Shown: positions 43,484 to 55,420, counted from the first letter of the stretch. The stretch is DNA of 64,000 bases from Septoria linicola (GCA_024114885.1 CP099421.1:2728001-2792000); one strand, 5' to 3'. The notes: generated by a model from the sequence alone, not told the origin. Numbers and translations: made by a program.

Positions 43484-46400
43484 CTAGCCACCTTTGCGTT
43501 CCAATTCGTTCACTGGCAATGGTTGACCACCGGAGCCATTCGCGCCTTTTACGCTCGCTGTGGACTTGTTCTTCTTGTGCTGCTTCTTGCCTCCGGAGGC
43601 CATCTGCCACTCGTGAGGCTTAGGCGTCGGCATGTTCATCGCAAGGTTTTGTGTGGGCTGAGCCTTGCCGTTGCTGGCGGTAGTCGCTGAGCTCGACGAT
43701 GTGGGCGCACTGCCTCTACGTTCGTGACCCGGTTTCATTCCAGATTTCGGGGCCTGACTCTCGAGTAAGGCTTGCTTGGCTTCCGCAAGCTGAGCTTTCT
43801 TGAGCAGGCCATTCACCTTTGGAGAATCATGGTCAAATGCTTTTGCGTGAGTCGGCGATGGGGTTCGAAGCTCCGCAACGGGGGAAAGCATAGGAGCTGC
43901 AAGCGGCTGCATAGGAGCGAGCTCATGATGATGACCGTTAACACCATTCAGGTGTGTCCCGTTCGGCGAGAGACTGGTCCTTCTGTCAGGCACCGGCTTC
44001 TGCGTGGGCGAGAGTGCTTCGGAATCGCTTGTGCGGCGTTCCAGGCCGCTCGGGTCGAAGCCCGTGCGAAGTGGCTGCGGACGGTAACGAGACAGGTCCT
44101 CGGGCTGCGTCACGAACGGGACCTCGTTCTGAAGCTGTATACCTGATCTCGCGATACCGTTGGTCAGTATTTGCTCGATTGGTTTCGGCGCCATACTTCG
44201 TGTCGATCCATTCACAATGACCGGCCCATTCGAGCTGCCGTTCACCAGTACTGGCGCGGAGATCGGTAAGGACGCTGGTGGTAAGGACGCCGCAACATAA
44301 GATTGCCCGTTGGGTGTAGGACTCTGTACGATGTGCGCAGGCCCTGCGGTGACGTCTCCGTTCAAGGCCAAGCCACGCAGTTGTCCCAAGGGCGATGGTG
44401 ATCGTGACGTGTGCCGACCATTTAGTACAGGAGGTGCCAGATCCGGCGTCACTCTTCTCTGTCGTGGAGGCGGATCCCGGAGTGTCATGACATGCGGCGG
44501 CATTTGGCCAGGACTTGAATATTGCTGAGGTCCGAGTTGCGGAGAGCTGAAGTAGCCCACATACTCTTTGGGCATGGCACTGTCGAAGGCATGTCCTACC
44601 GGGTGAACTCCTGGGAATTGTGCACTGAGCGGCAGCTGAAGTCCAGGATAACCGGCATGCACTTGTGAGACCGAGCGTTGACCTCCGAGGGCACCCGATA
44701 CATCATAGCCAGGATGTACATGCTGCTGCAGAGTGAGAGGATGCGGCAAAGATCTTCCTGGCTGAGACTGTGACCTAACAGCACTCGCAGAAGTATCTGG
44801 CACACTTGCACGATGTACATTACGTCGCAACGCCGGCAATGCAGGTACTAGCGAAGGCGACGATGGATTTGTATTCGTTCCTTCCCTCTGACGAGCTTGA
44901 GACATGGGTGATGGCGGCGGATATCGAGGCGCCGCGGGATAGTGGTAGAGGTAGCCAGGCAGTAGGGGCGCTGACTGAGGAGGATAATCCGCGAAGCGCG
45001 GACTCGCGAGCCCATTGGCATACTGCCTTGGCCTTGGAGATCCTGCCAGATCACTCCCTCTTGACGTCGCAACTTGCTGTTGCTGCCTTTCGAGCTGATG
45101 TCGCAGCGCATCTTGTTGGGCTTGCAGGAATTGATATTGCTGGAAAAGCTGTTCGTGCAAACCACCCTTCACCGCGAAATAGTCTGCTGGGTTGCCTCCC
45201 GACGGACTGTATGGTAGCCCAGCGCGGTGATGACTGTATGCGGCGCCACTCGATGCCCTCCTATTGCCTGCTCTTTGGCCAGACTGATTTCGATTGTTCT
45301 TCCGTGATCGGGAGGATCCCGAGTCTTGGTTCGATCGGTTCGTTTGGGACGCACTCCGCGTCAATGTCGGCTTGGGCTTCGGCGGAGGCCGCTGGAACAA
45401 CGGTCTTTCTGGTTCTGGTGGGAAGACAAACTCTTCACAACACTTTGCCAGTTGGAGACCATCTTCAAGCAGATCAAATGCACGCCTGATCTCTTGATGA
45501 ATGCCATACCAGGCATAATCGTCTGCAGAGTTGCCCAGATTTCGATCCTGGGTAAACGGTTCTTCAACGCACAATCGCACTCGCGACTCCTTGTCCTGAT
45601 AATTTATCCTTGGATCCCACCCCTTCTCTTTTCTTGATACGGCACGCCCTTCTCTTACGCACACAACGTATTTCGAAAAGTCGAACTCATAACCATAATG
45701 TCGAAAGAACTGGAAGAGCAGCTCTCCCAGTGACTCGGTGTTTTCCTTGCCAAGCCCCTTCCGCTTCAGCGCTTCGACATCGTCCGCGAAAGGTGAGGGT
45801 TCTCCCGATTCGAGTTTCGTCCGGCAGTCTGTGATCTTCTGCAATGATGGCAGGATAGGTGGATTTCTCCTTTGCAGGAAGTTAATGATCATACATATCC
45901 ATGTGTACGAGCTAATGGTGCCGCCGTATGCTACAAAGGTGTTAGTGAGAAGAACATGTTGGGCGCGGCGCAACAACTTACCCGCATCGTTCAGGATCCG
46001 GCATTTTGTCCAATGCTTGATGATCTTAGCCAAAGGCCGTACCCGCTTGTCCAGCTGCACGTAAGTCTTGATCATGCGAGTATTTTGCAGAGCAAGCGAG
46101 TTGTTCACGTTGAGATCGACTGACAACCTGAGCTCCGGATCCCAGCACTTAACGATGGGGACTTTGGCGTTCGGTCGGCAGACAACATTCGTCATGCCAT
46201 CTGATGTGTGTTAGCTTACAGGCGAGCATCGTAGTGCCAATACGTGCACAGAGTCTGTGGAACCTACTGTTGTTCAGCACTTCAGCCAGCGAGTGCATGG
46301 ACTGCAGCAGTTTGAGGTCTGTTGTGATGCAAATGTCCACATCCGAGTCCCTCGTACTCAAGAGGTTGCCGGATGACCCAAACACATTCACACGTATGTC

Positions 46401-46892
46401 ATGCCCGGGCCACTTTTCTTTCAATATTCGCTCCAACTTGGTGATCAACTTCTGGCGCCGCTGTTCGCTGTCCATGTCAGGGAGTAACATGTCATAGAGA
46501 TAGCGCATGTCGGCGCTCAGCTTAGTCTGCTCATCGGGCTGTAATGTCTTCTTGGGCTCCTTCTTTGGCGGACCCAACTCCTCATTGCCGCCATCGACAT
46601 AGGGTATGCGGCGTTTCCTGAACTCGCTGCCAGACTCAAAAGCACACACCCCCGTATTCGTCCGACTCGATTTTTGGTTGTCGACTGCCTCTGAAGCTAC
46701 TGAGTGTGGCGACTGGTTAGCTAGGCCACGATGGGGCGAGGGCGACCTCGAATGAAAGCGACCTAAGTCGCGCGGTTTTTGAAGCGGCGTCGATGGCACC
46801 GAGCTGCTCGTATGTGAAACGATGCCCGGACGTGATATTGACGTGCGAGCAGGTCGCTGTTCAAATCTCGAGCCATTCGGAAGGCCAGCCAT
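43484..46892 (-). CDS. Cid1/Trf-type terminal nucleotidyltransferase
   Basis: Non-canonical poly(A)/poly(U) polymerase family acting on RNA 3' ends. Three exons, 46268-46892, 45982-46200 and 43484-45930; introns of 67 and 51 bp, phases match; 1096 residues. The second intron is open in frame and could be retained without a stop. Catalytic region (about 130-450): helical R-Y-L-Y, then F-G-S-S-G-N-L-L-S-T-x-D-S-D-V-D-I-C with the G-S motif and two Asp, the third Asp in L-S-V-D-L-N, and the PAP-associated domain beginning G-G-T-I-S-S-Y. The C-terminal half is disordered, Pro/Ser/Gln-rich, ending in a basic Lys-rich patch. Start at 46892 is preferred; the frame stays open upstream to 47567 without domain content. 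Confidence 0.88.
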
Positions 46893-48162
46893 GGCTCGAG
46901 AGTGTTCCTGTGTCACCGGCGCGGTCCCACAGAGATTGTGCTGAGGAGTGCCGCTCCCATGGGCCACGGTGGTAGATGGCAGCAGCGTGCCAGCTGAGCG
47001 AGGTGGAAGCAAAAGGCAGTCGCAGTCAGTGGGCTGGGTCGGGGCGTGTGTATTGGTGTATGGGTGTGTGCGTGGGTGGTAATGTCCTTCGAGCACAGTT
47101 GTTTCGGGAGTGTGCAGAGCGACAGTCGTGGCAGAGTCAAAGAATACTCGCTGCTGGGTGGAAACGCCACTCACGCTCTGCCTTGGGCGGCGGTCGTATG
47201 GGGCGAAAGATGGCGTGTTACAGCGAAAGGCGTGGTGGAGTGGGTGTGATCGTGTCGGGCGGAGTTGTCGTTGGCGGAAGATTGGAAAGTAATTGGGTGG
47301 TGAATACAAGCAGTGGCTCTTTCCTCTCTTCGTGTTCAAGACCCCTGTTTGACGACGAGATTGACCGAGCGATCCGTAGAAATCGAGAATCACTCTTCTC
47401 GTCCTCTGGCCGTCCGACCTGTGAATAATACCGCGACTTCCAAGGCTGTTTCCAGAGAGGACGCGCGCTGTAGTATGATTGCAGAGGCTATGTTTATTGA
47501 AATGGGCGATGTGCTGATCAGGTCCCCCGCAAGGCCGTCCTCCTTGTCCTTGGATTCTTTCACACACGTTCGCGTGGCTGCCGCACCGCTACTGGCGTCG
47601 GGATGTGCTCCAAGACAATGCCGAATCTGAGATAGGGGCGGACAATTGGACGACGGACACAGCAGCGAGAGGTTGTACATCAAGGTACCTGCATTTCACT
47701 GTCCTTCACACGTGAATTGATGGTGTAGATCAAGAGCGTCACGACCGCGGCGCGACTTTCTCAAATGATGGGCAATCTTCATGGAACCACGACCATCAAA
47801 CTCACTCCTGGCTAACTACTAGCCGCTCCGTGGCTCTCGGTACGGAAGTCCAAACCACGCCACTCTGCTTTTTGTTTCCATTTCACACGCTCACAGCATT
47901 GCCCGCACCAGGAGACACGCCGCAATGCATGCTATCCTCGTGGCTGATGCGTGAGCCGGAGCCATGTCAGCAGCTGTACCAGAGAAGGCTGAGCAAACAC
48001 ACAAATTAGGCTCCGCGGCGCTGACCGACTACGACTGAAATAACCACAACCTTCAGCTGGCTGTACTCTTCATACGAGGTCCTGTTACTCCTTCAATGTG
48101 CATACTCACATGCGATGCACCATCGCTCCTGCACATAAATCTACTGCATATCATGCGTCGCT
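46893..48162. other. 5' flank of the nucleotidyltransferase and intergenic region
   Basis: Contains a stop-free in-frame upstream extension of the nucleotidyltransferase (to 47567), probably leader sequence, then about 600 bp of intergenic DNA before the isochorismatase gene. Nothing else assigned. Confidence 0.4.
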
Positions 48163-48900
48163 TCAAAACTTACACAGCGCCTGCAACGACTCCTTCGTCT
48201 TCCCACTATACTCCTTCACCACCCCAGCTATGGCCTTGAACTCCTCAATTTTCGCGTCTCCCATCAACTCATACAAAAAACTCTCGCTACTTGTCACCAC
48301 CGCTCCCTCACTGCGCAACCTCGCCAACGCAATCGGTATCTCCTGCGGGTTGCAACTACTCACACCATCTGCGATCACATACACTTTATGCCCTTCCCTT
48401 AGCAAATCCAACGTCGTCTGCGTCACGCAGATATGGCTTTCAATGCCGACAATGATGCACTCCCTCTTCTCGTTTCCCAGGTCCTCTTTGAACACTTTCT
48501 GTACCTCAGGCGTCCACATCGAGAACTTGGACTTGTCCGCGTGAACGAGAGTAGATACGCCATTGGGAGCGTCAAGGCCCAGCTCAGGACATGTCTCGCC
48601 GAGTTTGGCACGCAGCTGTGTGGTCGCGATGACGGGGATCGAGAGCACTTGGCTGGCTTTGAGCAGCTTTTGTGTTGTCGCTATCACCGCTGGGTAGTTG
48701 TAGATTGCTTTTGCGAACTTCTCTTGCAAGTCGCAGATGCTGCATTACCGATCAATCAGCTGTTCGTGCGGAACGATGGAGGGGCAGGTGCGTGGTCGTA
48801 CAATAACGCTGGTTTTACTGTGACACCACATCAGCCCGAGGCACGTTTACTGTCATGTCGGCATGGCATCTTTACCCAACCGCCGTGCCGGAGCTGCCAT
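48163..48900 (-). CDS. Isochorismatase-fold hydrolase with a 16-nt exon
   Basis: Cysteine hydrolase of the isochorismatase-like superfamily (similar to YcaC/ISOC1 types; substrate unknown). Three exons, 48876-48900 (25 nt), 48802-48817 (16 nt) and 48163-48739, with introns of 58 and 62 bp; all phases match and give 205 residues. The tiny middle exon is needed to build the strand K-P-A-L-L-F-I-C-D, in which Asp is the first catalytic residue. The Lys (H-A-D-K-S-K-F) and the nucleophile Cys (G-I-E-S-H-I-C-V) are also present, so the triad is complete. Without the microexon the protein would lack its first strand and start at a non-ATG codon. Confidence 0.87.
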
Positions 48901-49548
48901 TGTTCGCGATCACCGTAAACTACAGACAATGAAGTGGAATGAGATAGATATGTGAGCGCTTGGGATATCGGTAGAGTGGATTGGAGGAATCCTTGTGATA
49001 CCATCACACCAAGCACCTTGATCATGCACTCCGCGTTGGTCCGCATTACCCGTGGCGCCAATGTATCGTGATGTCAGACAATCCGGTCGGCCGGATCGTG
49101 CTATCGTTCAAGGGTCTTGCCAAGGTATATTCTCTTTGATAGTGCTGCATGAGGTATACTACTATGTATTGCTCAGATAATGTGGAAGCACTGTGTCTAG
49201 CTTATCAGACGAGAAGGTTACTGTGCTATGAGGATGTAGCTGATATTGATCAGTACTATGATCGACGACATGGAGACTCAAATAATGTGCATTTCATGCA
49301 TACATTTACTATCATGTCTAGAGTGGTCTCAATAGTTGTACGAGCCACTCGTCACCTGCCTGGACGGTGTTGTCTGTGTTCTGTGGAAATGGGTATAGCA
49401 AGCTCATAGCTTACGCGATTGAGACCTCAGTGAATCTGGAACTTTGAACGCGGAGAGGCGCAGAAGGTCAACGGCCTCTCGCATGGTCTGACCACTGGCC
49501 CGTATCTGGGGACGGTCACGGCACGCTACAGTGATTAAAGAGTCCTCC
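48901..49548. other. Intergenic, nothing assigned
   Basis: About 650 bp, A/T-richer than the surrounding genes. No coding frame with domain content and no RNA gene recognised. Confidence 0.4.
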
Positions 49549-51444
49549 TCATGCCAAAAACAGCTTGCCAATGGCTCTCTTCTGCCCACTTCCAGCCTTG
49601 TAAATCAAAGCGCTGTCGTCGTCGTAGATATTCCAGCCTTGCTCATCACATATACGCTTAGCCATTGTGTACAAGCCCTCCAGTTCATCTTCGTACATCT
49701 CTCTTATTTCTGGAAAGCGGAACCATTTCTGTATCTTGAAGCCATGGTGCCCGAACATGCCTTCGACCAGAATATCGTCTTCGTCATCGGCAGCGGCAAC
49801 AGCACCTCTTCGCCGAGCAGCTGTGTAGGCCTTTTTCGCTTCGAACGAATAGTAGTAGGCTTCATGTGCGTAGAATACTTCTCGCAGCCAAACTTGGGCG
49901 TATTTCAGGTTGTAGTGCGGGTTCGGAGGATCTGCCGGCTCTTCAGTTGGAGCCTTCTCAAGCGAGACACCTGCCTCGTAGGCCTCCTTGCTCGCATGTG
50001 AGTAGCGGTCCGCGCTCATATTGACCGCCGCTTGTGGTGCATCGGCCAATCCCCAGAGTGTCTTTTGCATGAGTAGCTGAGCCCGGTAGAGATAAGCTGG
50101 GGCGTAAGTGTACCTCGTGGCCACGTCGAGCCACTCAAACGCTACAGCGTACCGGTCTGCGGCCGTAGAAGGGAACACAGCATTGTGGAACAGACTCTCT
50201 TCGGCTTTCATCTCTGGTCGCTTCTTGAGCCCAATGAACGACAGCAGGTCGTTGAAAAAAGAATTTCCTGTCGAGACCGGGAACGAGTCAAACGGTGTCG
50301 GCTTGACATGATCCGGGGGCTCGTCTTCAAGATACTTCCACCCACTTTCGGCGTAGAACTTTGCGAGCTGGTATGCCGCAACGGGATGCGCCGAGGACGC
50401 TGCCTTCGTGACATAGTAAAGCCATTCGCTCGTCGGCATGTGGTTGCCGCTGCTGTCGTACTGCTTCACGAACGTGGATGCATGGTAGAAAGAGGTCGGG
50501 TCATCTTGCTTGCAGCCAATCTCCATTGCCCATCGACACTGTTTCATCTCATCCTTCCCTCTTAGCTCCGATCTCTCGCGATGCAGCAGCATCAGCTCAA
50601 TCCAAGGCGTGGACAGTTCCATCGGGTCACGGCGGACCTCAGTCTTCACGCCAGTCTTCTCAAGGACTCTCCTCGTCTGCTCTTGCTGTTCGGCATCCTC
50701 AATCGCTGCCGCCATCGCATCAGTCCACATTTCGATCGCTCGCTCCTCGTCACCTAGTGCTCGCGCCACTTTGCCCTCGCAGACCATGGCACGAAAGTTG
50801 CGCTTCTCACTAGCAACTTGGGAAAGATGCAGCCGTGAATGGTGAATTTCATTCGCATTCAGCTTCTCTGGCCGTTTTTTCGACTCGAGCACGGCATGCG
50901 CCATGACCCTGATGGTGGCTTCTTCCACACCCGCACGCGACATGGACAGCAGCATCTTCTTGCCGGTGTACCTGTCACCTCTCCTGCCTGTTGCCATGAG
51001 CAGATGCGGAATGTTCCAGCTGTCCTTGTCGACTAAATGATTCGCATCCATGATCTCGCGCATGCGTTTCGGATCTACTGTGAAGCCGCCGCGCGATCTG
51101 GCCTCCAATGCTCGGAATTGCCTGATGAACTCCATTACCTGTTCAGGATCTGTGCTAAAAAAGCCCTGCTTGTGCCTACGTGCCAGGAAGCTCATCGCCC
51201 CTCGCAAGCCTCCATCGGACGAAGTCTCATCACTGTTTCGTGGCCGGTCTCGCGCTCGGTCTAGAGCTGCAGGACTCTTGCGTTTGGTTGCCCATGCATG
51301 GCGAATTTGGCTGCCATTGCTGTTGACATTGCTATTCTTGATGCCGAATGTGGCACCGCACTTGCAGGCGCAGATTCTACACGCAGCAGACGCTTGTAGT
51401 GTTGATGCAGCTGGGCGTACCAGACGCCGAAGAGGCTGAAGCAT
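49549..51444 (-). CDS. Mitochondrial Sel1/TPR-like protein, uncharacterised
   Basis: A single-exon frame, 631 residues from the ATG at 51444 (open upstream to 51531). I prefer 51444 because the protein then begins Met-Leu-Gln-Pro-Leu-Arg-Arg-Leu-Val-Arg, a strong mitochondrial presequence. The body is helical with Sel1/TPR-type units (A-x-x-Q-L-A-K-F-Y, A-F-E-W-L-x-x-A, A-P-A-Y-L-Y-R-A-Q-L-L) around residues 330-490. The C-terminus has D/E-rich and aromatic motifs (F-G-H-H-G-F-K-I-Q-K-W-F). No enzyme motif. An organelle assembly or translation role is only a guess. Divergent from the DHFR gene, about 175 bp between starts. Confidence 0.75.
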   Translation of the reverse strand: MLQPLRRLVRPAASTLQASAACRICACKCGATFGIKNSNVNSNGSQIRHAWATKRKSPAALDRARDRPRNSDETSSDGGLRGAMSFLARRHKQGFFSTDPEQVMEFIRQFRALEARSRGGFTVDPKRMREIMDANHLVDKDSWNIPHLLMATGRRGDRYTGKKMLLSMSRAGVEEATIRVMAHAVLESKKRPEKLNANEIHHSRLHLSQVASEKRNFRAMVCEGKVARALGDEERAIEMWTDAMAAAIEDAEQQEQTRRVLEKTGVKTEVRRDPMELSTPWIELMLLHRERSELRGKDEMKQCRWAMEIGCKQDDPTSFYHASTFVKQYDSSGNHMPTSEWLYYVTKAASSAHPVAAYQLAKFYAESGWKYLEDEPPDHVKPTPFDSFPVSTGNSFFNDLLSFIGLKKRPEMKAEESLFHNAVFPSTAADRYAVAFEWLDVATRYTYAPAYLYRAQLLMQKTLWGLADAPQAAVNMSADRYSHASKEAYEAGVSLEKAPTEEPADPPNPHYNLKYAQVWLREVFYAHEAYYYSFEAKKAYTAARRRGAVAAADDEDDILVEGMFGHHGFKIQKWFRFPEIREMYEDELEGLYTMAKRICDEQGWNIYDDDSALIYKAGSGQKRAIGKLFLA

Positions 51445-51618
51445 AGAGAAAGGGACGAAGTGGACGGTGCAGAGACGAAGTTGAAGCTTGAAGCTCCAGA
51501 AAGTTGAAGCTGTGTCCGAGCACGGGACCATGCGCCATCTTCGTGTTTGCTATTCTTTCCAAATTCATGCCGCATCCTGCCATTCCCATTTACTCGCATT
51601 GCATCTCAGCATCTTCTC
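51445..51618. promoter_or_regulatory. Compact divergent promoter, Sel1-like gene / DFR1
   Basis: Only 174 bp separate the two divergent start codons, so both genes probably share one nucleosome-free promoter. No individual motif assigned. Confidence 0.45.
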
Positions 51619-52326
51619 ATGGCGGAAATCATGTCACTCACGCAACTTCCCTTGACCATCATCGTTGCAGCCACAGCGAAGAATGGTATCGGCAAAGCTG
51701 GTGGCCTCCCGTGGCCGATGCTCAAAAAGGACATGAATTATTTTGCTCGCGTGACGAAAAGAGTACCTCAACCCAAGGACACTGGATCACTACAATCAGA
51801 TACGCTCAAGGATGCTGTTCTATCTGGAACGCGCCAGAATGTTGTAATCATGGGCCGCAAGACCTGGGAGAGCATACCAACAAAGTTTCGCCCTCTCAAG
51901 GACCGGACGAACATCATCATCAGTTCTCAAGGCCGATCTGCTCTGGAGCCGTTGCCTGAAGATGTCGTTGTAGCCTCAGACATTACCGCTGGCCTCCGGT
52001 CGCTGGAAGATCTTGTGAACGAGGGCAAGGCATTGCCCGTCAGTCGAGCGTTCATCATTGGTGGTACGAGTATCTACAAGTCTGCCTTGGAGCTACCACA
52101 ATTGAATCGTATCCTCATGACACGCATCGGCAAAGAGTATGAGTGCGACACCTTCTTTCCAGTGCAGCTGAAAGATACGCAAGACACCTCGTCAGAATGG
52201 CGCCGCACAACACACGCGGAGTTGCAAGATTATGTCGAAGAAGACGTCAACGATGGTCCTATACAGCAACAATCTGGCGATGAAGAGATCAGTCTGGACT
52301 TTCAGCTCTACGAACGCATATCATGA
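51619..52326 (+). CDS. DFR1: Dihydrofolate reductase
   Basis: Reduces dihydrofolate to tetrahydrofolate with NADPH for thymidylate and purine synthesis. Single exon, 235 residues, slightly longer than bacterial forms as in other fungi. Motifs: I-V-A-A-T-A-K-N-G-I-G at the start, G-G-L-P-W (substrate pocket Trp), the M-N-Y-F helix, V-I-M-G-R-K-T-W-E-S-I-P (NADPH binding), R-x-N-I-I-I-S-S and the F-I-I-G-G-T-S-I-Y loop. The start at 51619 leaves seven residues before the first strand; the frame is open further upstream but overlaps the divergent promoter. Confidence 0.96.
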   Translation: MAEIMSLTQLPLTIIVAATAKNGIGKAGGLPWPMLKKDMNYFARVTKRVPQPKDTGSLQSDTLKDAVLSGTRQNVVIMGRKTWESIPTKFRPLKDRTNIIISSQGRSALEPLPEDVVVASDITAGLRSLEDLVNEGKALPVSRAFIIGGTSIYKSALELPQLNRILMTRIGKEYECDTFFPVQLKDTQDTSSEWRRTTHAELQDYVEEDVNDGPIQQQSGDEEISLDFQLYERIS

Positions 52327-52951
52327 ACGCAGTGTACATGTCAACGGCCACCTGATAACCATAACCACTTCGATACATTAGCACGTGCGTCTCTCGGCAG
52401 GATAATCCCCGCCCAGCTCCCCACCAAACCTTGTTGGTAGCTTGTTCGCTTCTGCACATGAAAGCTCTGGCATCGTCATCTGCTTCAGCACACCGGTAAA
52501 ACGCTGGCACAGCTTGACAGCAACTGTGAAGTCGTGCACATGGCCTCGGATGAAGCAGCAATAAATTCATGAACCTCACATGGCGCATCGGCTATGGCAG
52601 GGAGACGTTCATTCGAGCCGCAGAGTCCGTGAACACCCGATGTTGTCGTGGCCGAGGTTCAGCTCCGCTCGTCCAGAGCCTGGAGAACTCTCCGCGTAAA
52701 CGCGACTAGCACCCAGGCTTGGCCGACTTTGGCACCCTACGTAAGAGCTTCAATGACTTCCTCGGCCTGGCCAACGCGCTCATGCGACAATTTTGAGCTT
52801 TGCGTTTGCTCTTCTTTCGCGTCACTGCCACATTCTAGGACGGCTAGGTATTCTCATTGCGATTGTCTTTGAGATCTGAACAGGAAGCTTTGCGGCCTTT
52901 GTCCTTTGATAGACACTTGCGAGCCTGTGAACGTCTTCTTTATAGCTCACG
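52327..52951. other. Intergenic, nothing assigned
   Basis: Between DFR1 and SFC1; no supported gene or repeat. It must contain the SFC1 promoter. Confidence 0.4.
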
Positions 52952-53970
52952 ATGTCTGCAAAAAGCACAGCAGGCCCTGGTGGCCGAAAGCCTGCCTCAG
53001 CAGCGACCAACTTGATCGGTATGTATGTCAAGATAGCTTTGAAGCGCCAGCTGGCTGACTGAATATAGCTGGAGGAGGAGCAGGTATGATGGAGGCTCTG
53101 GCCTGTCATCCACTTGACACGATCAAAGTTCGAATGCAGCTTTCACGGCGACAACAACGAGGCGGCAAGAGGCGCGGATTTATCAAGACTGGTGTCGAGA
53201 TCGCGCGCAAGGAAACACCCCTCGGTCTCTACAAAGGTCTTGGTGCTGTGCTCACTGGTATCGTGCCTAAAATGGCCATTCGATTCACTAGCTACGAATG
53301 GTACAAACAATTGCTCGCCGACGAGAATGGCAAGATCAAGGGTAGCGGAAACTTCCTCGCTGGACTGGCAGCAGGTGTCACGGAAGCCGTGGCCGTGGTT
53401 TGTCCCATGGAAGTCGTGAAGATTCGTCTCCAGGCACAGCACCACAGCATGGCCGATCCTCTTGATGTGCCCAAATACCGTAACGCTGCTCATGCTTGTT
53501 ACACTGTGATCAAAGAGGAGGGCATCGGTGCGTTGTACCGCGGTGTGTCTCTTACAGCTCTCCGTCAAGGAACCAATCAGGCGGCGAACTTTACAGCCTA
53601 CACAGAATTGAAGGAAATCATGCAGCAACGCAACCCCGATCCCACGAAACCGCTGCCAGGCTACACGACGGCTTGTATTGGTCTGATTTCTGGTGCCGTC
53701 GGACCCTTCTGCAATGCACCGATAGACACCATCAAGACCCGTCTTCAAAGAACTCCGGCTGAGCCTGGCCAGACCGCCATGGGCCGTATTACCACGATTG
53801 CTTCGCAGATGTTCAAGCAGGAAGGCGCACGCGCTTTTTGGATGGGTATCACGCCTCGGGTAGCACGTGTCGCTCCTGGACAAGCTGTGACTTTCGCTGT
53901 ATATGAATATCTCAAGGACATTCTCGAAAAGGGACGGGAAATGCTGCCTGGCGACAAATATGAAGAATAG
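52952..53970 (+). CDS. SFC1: Mitochondrial succinate/fumarate carrier
   Basis: Inner-membrane carrier of the SLC25 family, Sfc1/Acr1 type, exchanging cytosolic succinate for mitochondrial fumarate; linked to growth on C2 compounds and gluconeogenesis. Two exons, 52952-53018 and 53069-53970, with a 50-bp intron in phase; 322 residues. Three carrier repeats with the signature P-x-D/E-x-x-K/R: H-P-L-D-T-I-K-V-R, C-P-M-E-V-V-K-I-R and A-P-I-D-T-I-K-T-R. The segments Y-K-G-L-G-A-V, G-I-V-P-K-M-A-I-R-F and N-Q-A-A-N-F-T are those of the succinate/fumarate subgroup rather than of the citrate carrier. The Met-Met-Glu-Ala start of exon 2 would be too short without exon 1. Confidence 0.92.
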
Positions 53971-54398
53971 AAGCTCTTGTCTCCGAAAGCTGTATGTGAT
54001 GGGAACAGACCACAAATCAGGGGTTTTTGGAGAGCAAAGTCATGTCGCGGAGGCATGGCATTTTGGAGCGCGTAGCGTCAAGGTATGTACGCAAGCGCGA
54101 AGCCCAATGTTTGCTACTGTACGCACTATGTAGGATTCGAGATACCCACAAAGCGGCTACCTTGACCATGTTTCCAGTGCAGCCGGCCGTCGGCCACTTC
54201 AGTCCCACTTTGGCAGGTCAAGCCCCACGTCCTCCACTACGAGCTCTACGGCTTATCTCGAAACACACCTGTCACGAGAGGGCGCTTGTACATAATAGAT
54301 AAGTCGATCATGTCTTCGAATTGCTTTGACAGAGACATCATAGCACACGCTTTCGACAACAGTCAGTGTAGCCATCTCCAGCGACGACGCTGCCCACC
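53971..54398. other. Intergenic, nothing assigned
   Basis: About 430 bp between SFC1 and the second isochorismatase-fold gene. No feature recognised. Confidence 0.4.
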
Positions 54399-55420
54399 AT
54401 GCCGGCCACCACCAACAACGAAAACTCTCACCACCAAGCAGTAATCGGAGATGTAGATAACTTCTGGCTCTACTCCTCCCAAACAGGCTTCGACCTGACG
54501 CGTCCACCTACGCCCTCAGCTCGTCCCATACAGCCCCGCGTCATCATCGAAACGACATACTTGCCCATCGCTATCGATCCCGCCAAGAGCGCCCTGATCA
54601 TCGTAGACATGCAGAACTATTTCCTCTCGCCAGCTCTCGGCCGATCGAAGGGCGCCGGACACGCTGCTGTAGATCAGCTCATACAGCACGCCATCCCCGC
54701 CGCGCGAAAAGCAGGAATAAGAGTCGTCTGGGTGAACTGGGGCTTGACTGAGCAAGAAGTGAAGGAGATGCCGCCTGCTATCAAACGAGCGTTCGGCTTT
54801 GAAGCGTGCGTGGATGGTCAAAGTGGAGAAGAGAAGTTTGCGAATATTGAAGCTGGTGGTGGATTTGGGTTGGATAAGCATGGCTTGAAAACGCAGCACA
54901 AGGGCATGGGAAGTGAGATTGGGAAGGTCGTAGATCCGGATACTGGAGAGGAGATTGAGGCTGGGCGGGTTTTGATGAGGGGCTCGTGGAACTGCGAATT
55001 ATGGCCGTCGCTTGCAAAAGTGTATGATGAAGGGAGGAAGTTGGACGTGAAGCCGGATGTTTGGGTGCACAAGAATAGGATGAGTGGGATGTGGGGCGCT
55101 GAGACTGAGCTCGAGGTGTTCCTGAAGAAAGAGGGCATTAGAACGTTGTTGTTTGTGAGTAATAGCTGTGATATAATTGAGTACCAAGACCATGCCGGCT
55201 GACATTCGTGAAGACAGGAGTCAATACAGACCAGTGCGTTGGCGGCACTCTGACTGACTCGTACAGCAAAGGATATGATTGCGTCTTGCTCAGTGACGGA
55301 GCTGCGACGAACAGTCCTGAATACGCGCAGAAGTGCTATGAATACAACTCGGCGAATGGGTATGGCTTTGTGACGAGCTGCGAGAAACTTGCAGCCGGCG
55401 TCAGTCCAGCTGTCTCGTGA
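54399..55420 (+). CDS. Isochorismatase-fold cysteine hydrolase
   Basis: Two exons, 54399-55154 and 55214-55420; 59-bp intron using gtgagt and the gaag acceptor at 55213 (the acceptor four bases later would break the frame); 320 residues. The complete triad is visible: Asp in A-L-I-I-V-D-M-Q-N-Y-F, Lys in W-V-H-K-N-R-M-S-G-M-W, and Cys in G-V-N-T-D-Q-C-V-G-G-T. It belongs to the longer fungal group with an N-terminal extension of about 60 residues. Such enzymes hydrolyse amides or vinyl ethers; the substrate is unknown. It is only distantly similar to the other isochorismatase gene in the window, so a recent duplication is unlikely. Confidence 0.9.

Noticed and set aside
55155..55217. Frame conflict in the second isochorismatase gene
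   Set aside because: The acceptor at 55213 rather than 55217 keeps phase and gives the conserved T-G-V-N-T-D-Q-C strand.
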